Source: Plasmodium coatneyi (lineage: Eukaryota > Apicomplexa > Aconoidasida > Haemosporida > Plasmodiidae). Taken from it: a stretch of 64,000 bases of DNA. Position 1 is the first letter of the stretch. Every line of letters begins with the position of its first letter. The notes below the pieces were generated by a model. The model did no database searches. It was not told where the DNA came from and saw only the letters and a list, made by a program, of their open reading frames with translations. The translations under genes and the position numbers were made by a program. Where the stretch lies: assembly GCF_001680005.1 (NCBI RefSeq), contig NC_033569.1:1-64000 (forward strand), given 5' to 3'. This document shows positions 11,322 to 20,622 of this stretch, one piece after another.

Positions 11322-12717
11322 TTACCTACGTTGGTAACCTATATTGTTTCTTCTCTGTCTATTATTTGATCTTCCTGCACGTGATGGTGACCTATCATAT
11401 ATGGTAGAATTATCTGTTACAGATGCTACTGTTGAAGTGTCCGTTGAATCATACGTTGATTCGTATGTTGAGGTGTCGTCGTCGTTGGATGTGTCGTCAA
11501 AGTTAGAGTTTGTTGATCTTCTTTTTCTGTTGCTTCTTTTAGGGGAGACGGTGCCTCGTAATCCAGAAAATAAATTGGTATACTTAAAAAAGGGGGGGAA
11601 GGAACATGTATAACACATAAGTAGCACACATATATATATGTGTAACTGAAGGCACCCTTTTTTCTTTTTTATACTTTTATTATTATTCATATATAAAAAT
11701 AATGCACCCAAAATTATTTATATCATTTTCACTATAATTATAATTTCACCTTATATAAAAAGAAAGATGTGATGGCAGCTAATCCTCCTCCTACTGCGGC
11801 TATGGAAGAGGCAATGGTGCTTGCAGTGGTGGTAGGGGAATCAGTTCGTTCCAATGTGATTAACTGTTCAGGTACTGCTTTAGTTACCGCTCCATCACAC
11901 CCTTTTTCTAATAGGTCCTTATACTTTGTGTCATTCCCTCCAGACTTTTCTTCGTTATATTTGATACAACAAGGATCAGTGTTATTATTAGTAGCTGCTG
12001 TTGTTGTGCAATCCTTCGTAGCAGCATCATAGACTGAGGAAACTTTGTTTAGGTAATCTTTGTATTTAGTTTCACACCAGTTCTTATCACCGTCCGCTGG
12101 TGGTAAGTTGTTGTATATAGTTTGGTAGTCGTGGTAGTAGTCGAAGACGGTTTTTCTGTTTTGGAAGAGGGACCAGTTAACTTTATTAGTAGTGTTTATT
12201 TCTTGGCATGCGTTTGGAACACCTAACATGTTTAATGCTGAGTACGCTAAGCCCATATTCATTGAGAATGAATCACTCTTCTTCGAGCTATGTAACATAT
12301 CCCCTATCCAATAATAAAAAAAATTACAGTATTTTTTATATTCCACATCGTCCCCTCCCTCCCCCTTCTTCCGAGCTGCTAAATACCAAGCGCGCACCAC
12401 ATAATCTACTTTATCATCTTCTAAGAGTGAAAGTAGTAAACCTCCTGCCTCCCACAGTGATGGCGCATCAGTACTGGAGTCCTTGGCACTCCCCAACTCC
12501 TTATATATTACGGAGGAAGGTAATTGATCCAAACATTCCTCCTATAAATACCGTGGGTGGAATTGGCCAAATATAAATGTATATATTTCCATACATGTTC
12601 CTGTATTACAATATTCTAAGGAACAGTATGGAAATATATACATTACTGCATTGTTCATTTTAAAGAGAAGAAAAAAAAAAAAAAAACTTTCCTTACCGCT
12701 GTCACCCCTTGTGCCAT
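11322..12717 (-). CDS. kir: KIR protein, variant antigen
   Basis: Three phase-0 exons on the minus strand: 12717-12697 (MAQGVTA, donor GTAAGG), 12541-11750 and 11582-11322, about 357 residues. Exon 2 opens EECLDQLPSSVIYKELG, has an Ala-Trp-Tyr segment, the core FFYYWIGD near residue 90, then RKTVFDYYHDY and paired cysteines (DPCCIKY), then a membrane helix (AAVGGGLAAITSFFLYK) at the exon end. Exon 3, after a CCTTTTTTAAG acceptor, encodes YTNLFSGLRG, a basic patch (KRSNRKRR), Asp/Ser/Thr-rich repeats and the ending NNIGYQRR. Exon 2 ends with donor GTGAAA, non-consensus at position 3. Expected site: infected red-cell surface. It faces the two-domain KIR gene tail-to-tail across the array. Confidence 0.9.
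12573..12644. repeat. Inverted repeat in the first intron of a KIR gene
   Basis: ATGTATATATTTCCATAC (12577-12594) is the reverse complement of GTATGGAAATATATACAT (12627-12644), with a loop of about 32 bases. Either strand could form a hairpin with an 18-bp perfect stem inside the intron between exon 1 and exon 2. Confidence 0.8.
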
Positions 12718-13554
12718 TTCTCCTTTTCTCCTGCTGTAATATTCTGATCCATAAGAATTTCATTCCAATATGTGTGTATATCCTTCGGTATATATACAAT
12801 TTCGCCCCTTCTTGAAGTGTGCATTCGTTGATTATGCATCTGTTCTTCCTGCTTCATTTATACTTATGTATCTGTGTTAAATTTTTATGCGCACACTGGT
12901 GAACTTGTTCCCCCTACATACTTATGTGCTCCTTATATATTATATTTTTTCTTTTTAAAGAATAATTTACAGTTAACCTCGACTGTATGTATGTTTATAT
13001 TATTTATATATTATTCATATATGTAAAGTTTATGTGTGGGTTATATGTGTAGGGTATATTAATTATTGAATACACGAAGTAGAAAGATGGGATGGTAACT
13101 TAGGAAGGAAGAGCAGCGTGTGTTTGTTATGGTGTGTGGCACACATTCCTTATTTATTCTTTCCCTTTCTTTTTTTTCGCTTATAAATTCAGATTCCGCA
13201 TGAGTACTTTTATTTTTTTCACACTACTTCTTTACTATTCCTTATTTGTTCCTTCTTTCCTCCTAAAATAAAAATTCTTCCTTCTCCCCGGAAATGTAAT
13301 TTTTCCCTTTCCTTAAAGTGAAGAAATTTTAAAATTATGTTATTCAGATTTAAAAAATATTCCGTAATTAGAATCCTTACTAAAAATTTTTTATATAATT
13401 TATATACTTAATTTATATCGAGAATTCTACATTCCTCCCATTATTTGTTCCTTCATTTATATATTACACTGAACACATATACCTAGGAAGAATATGTGTG
13501 GAATATGTGCAACAGAAGTGTGATTCGTTCATACATTAATATATTTCTTCTTTT
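12718..13554. other. Upstream region of the KIR gene at 11322-12717
   Basis: AT-rich sequence with C/T patches and TA-rich stretches near 12990-13030. 12555-12645, inside the first intron, holds a loose inverted pair (ATGTATATATTTCCATAC versus GTATGGAAATATATACAT). It should contain the promoter of the leftward KIR gene, but no specific site can be named. Confidence 0.5.
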
Positions 13555-13950
13555 TTTTTGGGGGGGGGGTAATTTTCTCTGTGACAAAATTTATATTAGG
13601 GCATTCTTTTTTTTGACAATTTTATTTTTTGCAATTTTTTTGTGTGACAAATTTATATTAGGGCATTCTTTTTTTCTTTTTCGGACAATTTTTCTTTTTT
13701 TGCAATTTTTTCTCTGTGACAAAATTTATATTAGGGCATTTTCTTTGGACAATTCTTTTTTTGTGCAATTTGTTCTGTGACAAATTTATATTAGGCATTT
13801 ATTTGGACAATTATTTTTTTGTGCAATTTGTTCTGTGACAAATTTATATTAGGCATTTATTTGGACAATTCTTTTTTTTTGGTGCAATTTTTTCTGTGTG
13901 ACAAATTTATTTTAGGGCATTTCATTTTCTTTTTGGACAATTCTTTTTGA
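13555..13950. repeat. T-rich tandem repeat, about six copies
   Basis: Units of about 60-75 bases contain TGTGACAAATTTATATTAGG, then GCATT, a T run, GGACAATT, another T run and GTGCAATTT. The same unit occurs at 22370-22530 downstream of the KIR gene at 20623-22229. The reading frame across it is an artefact of the repeat. Confidence 0.9.
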
Positions 13951-14084
13951 TTAATATTATACCTAAATTACAATAAACACACAGAGAATGAGGCGCATCT
14001 TTCCTCTCTCTTTTGTATTAACATTATTATTGCCGCTTCACATGTGAATTGCACATCTAAAAGATGTGTATAGCCATAAAAGAA

Positions 14085-14220
14085 GGGGGCGGGTGCGAAG
14101 CGCTGCTGGCACGCCCAGTGTGGAACATTTCGAGACACCCCGGGCTAACCTCCTGCGCGAACCACTGCGCAAATTCTCGCGCAAAACTTGGAGGAGCACC
14201 TTTTCTCAAATATGTCCATA
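14085..14220. ncRNA. GC-rich island, possible structured RNA (tentative)
   Basis: About 135 bases stand out for high GC in an AT-rich spacer (GCGAAGCGCTGCTGGCACG, CACCCCGGGC, CTGCGCGAACCACTGCGC). On the plus strand TTTCGAGAC (near 14128) differs from a Pol III B box by one base and TTTT follows near 14200. The minus strand shares a phrase like TTTGCGC-GC-AATTTG with the island at 10553-10660. No translation resembling a known protein was seen. Function is unproved. Confidence 0.25.
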
Positions 14221-14632
14221 ATTGGACCTTAGGAAAAAGAAGGGAAAAACAAATTATAAAAAAAAAAAAAAAATTACAAAGATAAAAATTTGTAAAAAAA
14301 TTTCATTAACATATTTTGGATCCTGCAGTAATAAAAATTTCTCAACACACGTGTGCGAACTGAAAAATTTTTTTTTTTTTCTGAACTTATATTGATTACA
14401 CATGAACATGTGAACACTTCCATACAATACCAAAAAAAAGAGAAAATAAAAAAAAAAAAAAAAAAAAAAGAAAAAAAATAATTAAAAAAAGAAGAGAAAT
14501 AAAGGGTTGTCCTTCTGTTTCTACATTATATGAACTGTATGATTATACATGTCTTTGTTAGAATATTTATTCATTCAATGTTACATTCCACACACAAATG
14601 TGTGTGTTCCACAATGTGTGGTGTATGTTGTT
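14221..14632. other. A/T-rich 3' flank shared with 22.9-23.1 kb
   Basis: 14310-14440 (ATTTTGGATCCTGCAGTA, CTCAACACAC, TTGATTACACATGAACAT, CTTCCATACAATAC) matches 22990-23120 with small changes. Long A runs follow at 14448-14480. 14577-14632 has short GTGTG/CACAC inverted pairs just before the KIR stop codon. Confidence 0.7.
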
Positions 14633-16296
14633 TTACATGCGTTGATAACGAATGTTCTTGCCCCTCCTGTTATTACTTCCTCCGGATTCTGACCCACCAA
14701 ATAAGGATAATTCATCTGTAGAACCTATCGTCGAACCAAGTGTGGAGTATTCCGTTGAACTATCTGCTGTTAAGGTGTCTTCTGTTAGAGTGTCGTCATC
14801 AAAGTCGCTTTCAATTGTTGTTCTTCTTCTTTTTATTCTGTTGCTTTTATTGTTGGTGCTCCTGCCGCTACTGCCTCCGAAGAAGGAGTCTTTTATTAAG
14901 GAAAATGCAGAAGTGTACTGAAGTGCGATGGTGGAAATTTGTATATATGTAGTGTACACTTTATTTATGTGTGTGTATTTTTTGTATTATAAAAGGAAAT
15001 ATTGGTAAATATTATTATTTAAACTTCTACGTATAGTGGTCGTAATTATTTTAAATTACAATTGTCCATTACAATTACAATTGTAATTATAAGTGTAATT
15101 ATAATTTTAATTGTAATTATAATGGACAATTGTAATTACACTTTGTAATGGACAATTGTAATTATAATTAATACTTTAAATTATAATTGTTCATTATAGT
15201 TGTAATTAAAATTGTAATGGTAATTGTTGTATTACTCACTTTATATAGAAAGAAAAGAACTGTTGGTATTCCTATCGCAGCAAGTCCACCAGCAGCAGGG
15301 GCGATGCTGCTGGCAGCACTACCACTATCAGCATCACTAAAAGAGCCACTACTACTAGCTTGATTTGGATTGGGGTTTGGTTTAGGTTTTGGTACTTCTT
15401 GACACTCCAATTTCTGCAGTTCCTCCTTCTTACAGTAATCTCCAGCTGTTACCTCGTTCTGCTGCCCCGCCGCACGAAGCGGGTCACAATACTTACCACT
15501 CTTAGGTGACAGGCTATCCTCCTTACAATCTGCTTCTATAGCAGAACATGCTGTTTTAATGGCCTCTAAGTGATCATGATATGTTGTATCACAAGCCTTT
15601 GTACCAACACCACCACCACTAACACCATTCCCTAACTGTGTTGTTATAGTTAGATAGTCCTTGGAGTAGTCGAAATGTATTTTTACTTGAGGAAAAAATT
15701 CTTTGTCGCTAATATTGTCGTATATAATTTTACACATCTCCTTCCCTCCAACAGTAGTAGTAGAAGAAGAAGAAACTTGGTTCAATTTCTCATAGATTGT
15801 TTTCATAACACTTAAAGGTGATTCTTCAGTGTCACTTAATTTGTTCTTTAATAGATCCCATAACCAAAAATAGAAATATTGACAAAGCCCACTAGAGGAT
15901 GCATACGATCCTGTCATCTGTGAGGATGCCTCACACCACGCTTTTAAAATTTTTTCGGCTTCGTTTTTAATATTTTGGTGGGAATTTAATGCGCTGTTCA
16001 GTTGAGAAGCTGCATCTCCTACATTAACACCATAGGTACCACAATTGCCGTAGCGGTGGTCAAATGCAGCATATGCTTTTTTTGAGGGTAATCTATTTAA
16101 ATCATCCGCCTACAAAAATGGAATTGAGCAGGAGGAAGAAGAACATATATAAATAAATATTTTTATGTGTACTTCTTACATCTCCCATTACATTACACAC
16201 ACGAAGAAGGAATTATATGCGTATAACATATACATATATCTATTTTGAATAAGAACTGACCGTCAGATCTGCCTTTTTCCCTGCTGCTGGTTCCAT
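14633..16296 (-). CDS. kir: KIR protein with CD99-like segment
   Basis: Three phase-0 exons on the minus strand: 16296-16261 (MEPAAGKKADLT, donor GTCAGT), 16109-15240 and 14917-14633, about 396 residues. Exon 2 opens ADDLNRLPSKKAYAAFD, carries AWCEASSQ, the core FYFWLWD and the Phe-Asp-Tyr-Ser-Lys-Asp-Tyr segment, then at residues about 252-273 (15392-15327) a Pro-Asn repeat followed by SSSGSFSDAD, then a helix (PAAGGLAAIGIPTVLFFLYK). The tail exon has a basic patch (RIKRRRTT), acidic Ser/Thr repeats and the ending KNIRYQRM. The Pro-Asn/SSSGSFSDAD block closely resembles the extracellular part of mammalian CD99; KIR-CD99 matches are an established, proposed mimicry feature of P. knowlesi. The intron before the tail holds a strong palindrome (15061-15130). 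Confidence 0.9.
15061..15156. repeat. Inverted repeats in KIR tail intron
   Basis: ATTGTCCATT (15061-15070) is the reverse complement of AATGGACAAT (15121-15130); between them ACAATTACAATTGTAATTAT pairs with further TTGTAATTA copies. Another AATGGACAAT begins at 15147. The intron could fold into a long hairpin. Confidence 0.85.
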
Positions 16297-17934
16297 GTTT
16301 CATGTATACTTTTGTACACATAACACGCATATGCTTAAACGAGTTGTTTCTATATTTATACAGAATAAATATGTAAGCATTATGGATATTCCTGATTAAT
16401 TATAAATTAGTATTAAATTCTTAATGCTCCCAGCAATATACACTGTTTAATTATGAAATGATGATAATACATTACATATATATATACTAAATCATAACAC
16501 ATATATTATTAATGGAAAAATATGAAAAGGTTGTACTGAAATAAGAACATAAGGTTAGGGGGGTCGGAATTCGGGTTGTGTGTGTAAAACTTTTATGCAC
16601 ATTCCTTATCCATGCATTTATTTTATACTATTGCATAATATATTTTGTTATTCATAACATTATATTACTATTTACATTCCTTCATTATTGTGTATATAAG
16701 AATTAAATTCTTTATAACAGAAATCCCTACTCACACATTTTTAATTCATGCTTCTCTGGCCACTTAAAGTGATAATTAAAAATTCTTAACATACATATTA
16801 TACAATTTATACATAAGGAGCATCCTATTTACCCTTTCCTTTTACCGTATGTGCACATTTTCGTATACTAACATAGTGCAATAAACCTTTTTCTGATTAT
16901 GATCGTCCCTCAATAATAATTCCACCTTTTTCATTCTTCCCCTCCATGCGTGCACTACAAGCTTACTTATTCTTTAAATATACATTACACTATTTCAGCT
17001 TCCCCCAATTTCTTATCCTTGTATTATATTCCACATCTTTATGCTATTCCTTTTTTTCTTTCTTCCTTCCGTTTCGGTGACTATACTATGAATAATTCAT
17101 TAATATGTGGAACGTTGTGTACATTATGTTATTTGAACTCCCTTTTTTTTCTTAAGGGCATACTATATTCTACATATGAGTACATACTTCCCTTTGTTAG
17201 TTCCCTTTTTTCCCTTTTCCCATAGGATTAGGAAGTTCAGAAGGGTTAGGATGGTTTGGGGTTCTGGGGGGAACTCCTTTTTTTTATGTGTATACTATGT
17301 TAGGGGAAAAATATATATATATATATATATTGTTATTATTATATATGAATGATGATGATCATCATCATTACTGCCATTTGTGTAGTCATTTGTTATGGAA
17401 TGCATGATAATGACGATAATGATGATAACTCACAATTTGGAAGGAAGAAAATAATGAATGAGTAATTTAATATATTGTGTTATATTTGTGTGTGCGTATA
17501 GCAAATATGATTACCAATAGTACTGCATAACAATATATATCAGAAGTTTATTAAGGAATATCTTATAAGAGAATAAGCTGAATACGCTATAGTCGCGCCC
17601 CCCCCAACATCTTCAAAGAACAGCGTTCCTTTCTACATATTTTTCCCCTGTTAGCCTTCATTTTATGCTGTGTTGGTGACCTATTCACCAGGTGTATACA
17701 CCTTTTTCTTTATACACTCCCTATATATAAGAAATTTTGGAGTTTATTCCTTAGTACGGCGAGCATAGAACACGTCCACTTCATGCTACTGCACTCCTCT
17801 TAATTATGCCGAATACCTAACCACACTTATATCAAACATGATGGTTACCAAAATACGTTCCTATGCGTTGTGAATACAGAGAAAAACCGCTTTTTTTAAC
17901 TGAACTCAAATAAAAAGGACATCACACATATGTA

Positions 17935-18112
17935 GACTTCCCTTAGACTTCCCTCCATAGACCCTTCCTTTCCTTCCTCCTCCTTAGATCTTCATTTCAT
18001 TCCTTAGACACCTTTTTCCTTAGATCGTCTCTTCCTCCATAGACGCATTCCTTCGTCCTTAGATCCTCCTTCTTTCCTTCCTTTCCCCCTTAGACCCCCT
18101 ATCCTCTTTCGA
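17935..18112. repeat. CCTTAGA/CCATAGA pyrimidine-rich repeat
   Basis: Irregular C/T-rich phrases each ending in CCTTAGA or CCATAGA, followed by CC, CT or TC, recur about nine times. The same phrase appears near 1553-1578, and in reverse (GGGTCTAAGG) near 4068, so it marks flanks of several KIR genes. Confidence 0.6.
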
Positions 18113-18244
18113 AAGTGGAATGTGCTGGGCTTGGCATACAACCAAAGAATGTAACATACTCCTTCCCCCTCCCCCATCTGCCAGCTTGGCATTTCCACTC
18201 CCGTTGTCATTAGTTCTATGGACGTTTCATATTTTAACTTCTTC

Positions 18245-18440
18245 CCTTTTTTTTTTTTTTTTGCACTTTTGGGGGTGGGGTCGTATGATAAGGTTAGGGG
18301 GGGAGAGAGGCATCCAACGGGGGAAATCCCAAAGGGGAGGACCCTAAAGGGGGAGACTACAAAGGGGAGCTACAAATAGGGAAAGCCACCCCAATGGGGT
18401 TGACCCCACCGTCGGGGTATCATCCCAGGTGAGGAATGTA
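18245..18440. other. G-rich patch with repeated AAAGGGG/AGGGG
   Basis: Runs of four or more G (GGGGGTGGGG, GGGGGGG, CCCAAAGGGGAGGACCC, TAAAGGGGGAG, CAAAGGGGAG) sit at spacings that allow G-quadruplex folding on the plus strand up to about 18375; C runs follow. It is sharply different in composition from the surrounding AT-rich DNA. No reading frame was recognised. Confidence 0.6.
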
Positions 18441-18483
18441 TAGACAAACCTCAGTACAACGATCTTTATAGTCCTGCACTATT

Positions 18484-18570
18484 TATATAGGGCACACAAA
18501 GGCCCCTTAGCTTCTGTACTATGTGTATAGAGGGTGTGTACATAGGCCTATAAGCGGCGTGCCCTATATA
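18484..18570. repeat. Inverted repeat, possible hairpin
   Basis: TATATAGGGCAC (18484-18495) and GTGCCCTATATA (18559-18570) are perfect reverse complements, 63 bases apart, and weaker pairing extends outward (TGCACTATT versus CTACAGCA). The loop holds GGCCCC and AGGCCT phrases. Confidence 0.8.
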
Positions 18571-18665
18571 CTACAGCACAGAGAACTGTCCAAATACAAA
18601 CTACGAATTTTTTGCATGCTTGTGTTGTTCAAGTTAAATGTACATATATAATTCTACGATTCATG

Positions 18666-18712
18666 TGGATTAGGTGGATCATGTGGATTAGGTGGATCAT
18701 GTGGATCATGCG
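18666..18712 (+). repeat. Short tandem repeat GTGGATTAGGTGGATCAT
   Basis: An 18-base unit (GTGGATTAGGTGGATCAT) occurs twice in tandem, followed by a further GTGGATCATG. Confidence 0.85.
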
Positions 18713-18990
18713 TTCAGCATAGTTCTAAGAACGCCAAGTGTTCGATACACTTGCGCACAGGGGTAATACTGCAGAGAAGAGTTCCATGGCAGGGCTTAAC
18801 GTTATCTCACAATTTTGGGGCCGCTCTGTCATGCCCTTAATAAGAATCATGGCGAGTAGCCTATGTATGAACAAGTTCAGGTCAATATTCTAATACATAA
18901 TTCTAATGAAAGATGTAAATGGAACACACATCAGTAACGATTAGCGTGGATATATACATCACGCTTATAATTCATAGTAGGTGTCATGGA

Positions 18991-19260
18991 GATTGTGGAT
19001 GCTAATACTTTGGTAACAATGGTGGTGTGTTTTTGAGGAATGTGTGCGAAAAGGAAGAGAAAACATATGTGAGTGTGTATGATAAAAGAATTGTATATTT
19101 GAGATCATATATTACAAAATGTTTGAAAAGTAAGACCATTGTGGATGTTTATTTTGGCGTTACTCTTTGAGAAGTGTGTCAAATGGAAATGAAAATGTGT
19201 GTGATAATGGAATTGTATATTTAGATCATTTATTACAAAGTGTTTGAAAAAAGCATAGCG
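18991..19260 (+). repeat. Duplicated element, related copy at 27.68 kb
   Basis: Two imperfect copies follow each other: ATTGTGGATGCTAAT (from 18992) and ATTGTGGATGTTTAT (from 19138), each followed by a GAGGAATGTGTGCGAA-like or GAGAAGTGTGTCAAA-like phrase and ATTGTATATTT-AGATCAT, ATTACAAA-TGTTTGAAAA. A third relative starts near 27679. Confidence 0.75.
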
Positions 19261-19963
19261 GTGTGTGGTGTTATACTTCACACGTTATATTATGCTTATA
19301 TTAAGAAAAGATAAGCATCCTCAGAGAAAACCGCATTTTTGAACATTCCTTGTATTTGTCAAATTTAATAAATCTTTTTTTTTGTAAACGTGTTACCAAG
19401 AGGTCAATTTTTAATTTTCCCCCCTTTTTTTAGAGAATATCTATATGATGTAATATTCATACTATTACATGAATGTGTAGACCTTTAATGCATGATTAAA
19501 TGACAAAGATATAATTTTCCGTTTAATTTTTGATTCTTGAAAAATTTATTAGACCACGCGTTTCCCTTTTTTTTTAAGTTTATGCATATGTTATCAATTT
19601 TGCATATCGGAACCATGTTTTTCTGTGACATTACAACAATTGAACATAATATTCGTTTAATTTATTACCACCCGCTTTCCTTTTTAAATGGATTTTTTCC
19701 TCTTTTGAATATTTCCCATTTTCACGCGAAAGTGAATGCTGAAGTGTCCCAAAATAAATAAAACCCCGCAAAAAGCACATCTTAAAAAAAAATAAATGTG
19801 CTATAATCGGAAGGATTATAATTTATAATCCACATAGTAAAAAGTTAAAAAGGAAGCATAAAAAAAAAAAAAAGTAATACACAATAAAATGATCAACACT
19901 AATCAACATTAAAAAATATAATAATAAAAAAAAAAAAAATAATGGTGAACGAATCAGTGGGGG

Positions 19964-20235
19964 GATGTGTGTAGGATTTCGCATTTTAGTGGTGTATGTG
20001 TAGGATTTCGCATCTTAGGGTGTGTGTGTAGGATTTCGCATTTTAGAGGGTGTGTTTGTAGGATTTTGCATGTTAGGGGTGTGTGTATGTAGGATTTCGC
20101 ATTTTAGGGGTGTTTGCGTAGGATTTCGCAATTTAGGGTGTGTGTATGTAGGACGATTTCGAATTTTAGGGGGTGTATGTGTAGGATTTCGCATTTAAGG
20201 GAAGTGTGTATGTGTACGATTTCGCATTTTAAGGT
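19964..20235 (+). repeat. About nine copies of a 30-base repeat
   Basis: The unit is GTAGGATTTCGCATTTTAGG followed by a variable GTGTGTATGT-type spacer. Nine copies are visible, the seventh with a three-base insertion (GTAGGACGATTTCGAATTTT) and the last with GTACGATTTCG. It lies about 400 bases upstream of the KIR first exon at 20623. Confidence 0.92.
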
Positions 20236-20299
20236 AATAGGTTCCGACATTCAGGTGTGGAATTCTACAATCAATGCATAGGACAAAGGGGAAAGGAAT

Positions 20300-20482
20300 G
20301 TGAATGGAATGTGAAAAGGAAAAAGGAAAAAGGAAAAAGAGGAAAAAAGAAAAATAAAGGAAAAAAAAGGAAAAAAAAGGACGCAGGAGGGAAGAAAGGA
20401 AGGAAGAAGAAAAAAAAAGTAATATTAGAAGAAATGAAGGAAAAAAGGAAAAAAAAGAGGAAGAGGGAAAAAAAAATTTTAA
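20300..20482 (+). repeat. Purine (A/G) tract
   Basis: Nearly uninterrupted A and G, mostly GGAAAAA units. Both strands give long charged or phenylalanine-rich frames that are not genes. Confidence 0.85.
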
Positions 20483-20622
20483 CATATGCTTATTCATAAT
20501 TATCATAAGGAAGGGGGGAGCAAAATCCTTTTTTTACAGATTTACTTTGTCCTAATGTATAAAGAAGTTTTGAAAATGAACTTTATTATAGGAAGGTAAT
20601 ATACACGCACCATATAGGAAAC

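Larger units (their letters stand above)
16297..20622. other. 4.3 kb spacer between divergent KIR genes
   Basis: The two KIR genes point away from each other, so both promoters lie here. No convincing gene is seen. It holds a 22-base palindrome (17348-17369), C/T-rich CCTTAGA-type repeats (17935-18110), a G-rich patch (18245-18440), a hairpin (18484-18570), a GTGGATTAG/GTGGATCATG repeat (18666-18712), a tandem element (18991-19260), a 30-base array (19964-20235) and a purine tract (20300-20480). C/T-rich patches also occur near 16920-17220. Confidence 0.6.

Noticed and set aside
13496..13780. Phe-rich frame across the T-rich repeat
   Set aside because: It translates the tandem DNA repeat; the same repeat at 22.4 kb breaks it.
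20257..20499. Lys-rich plus-strand frame before the KIR gene
   Set aside because: Purine tract, no start context or family match.
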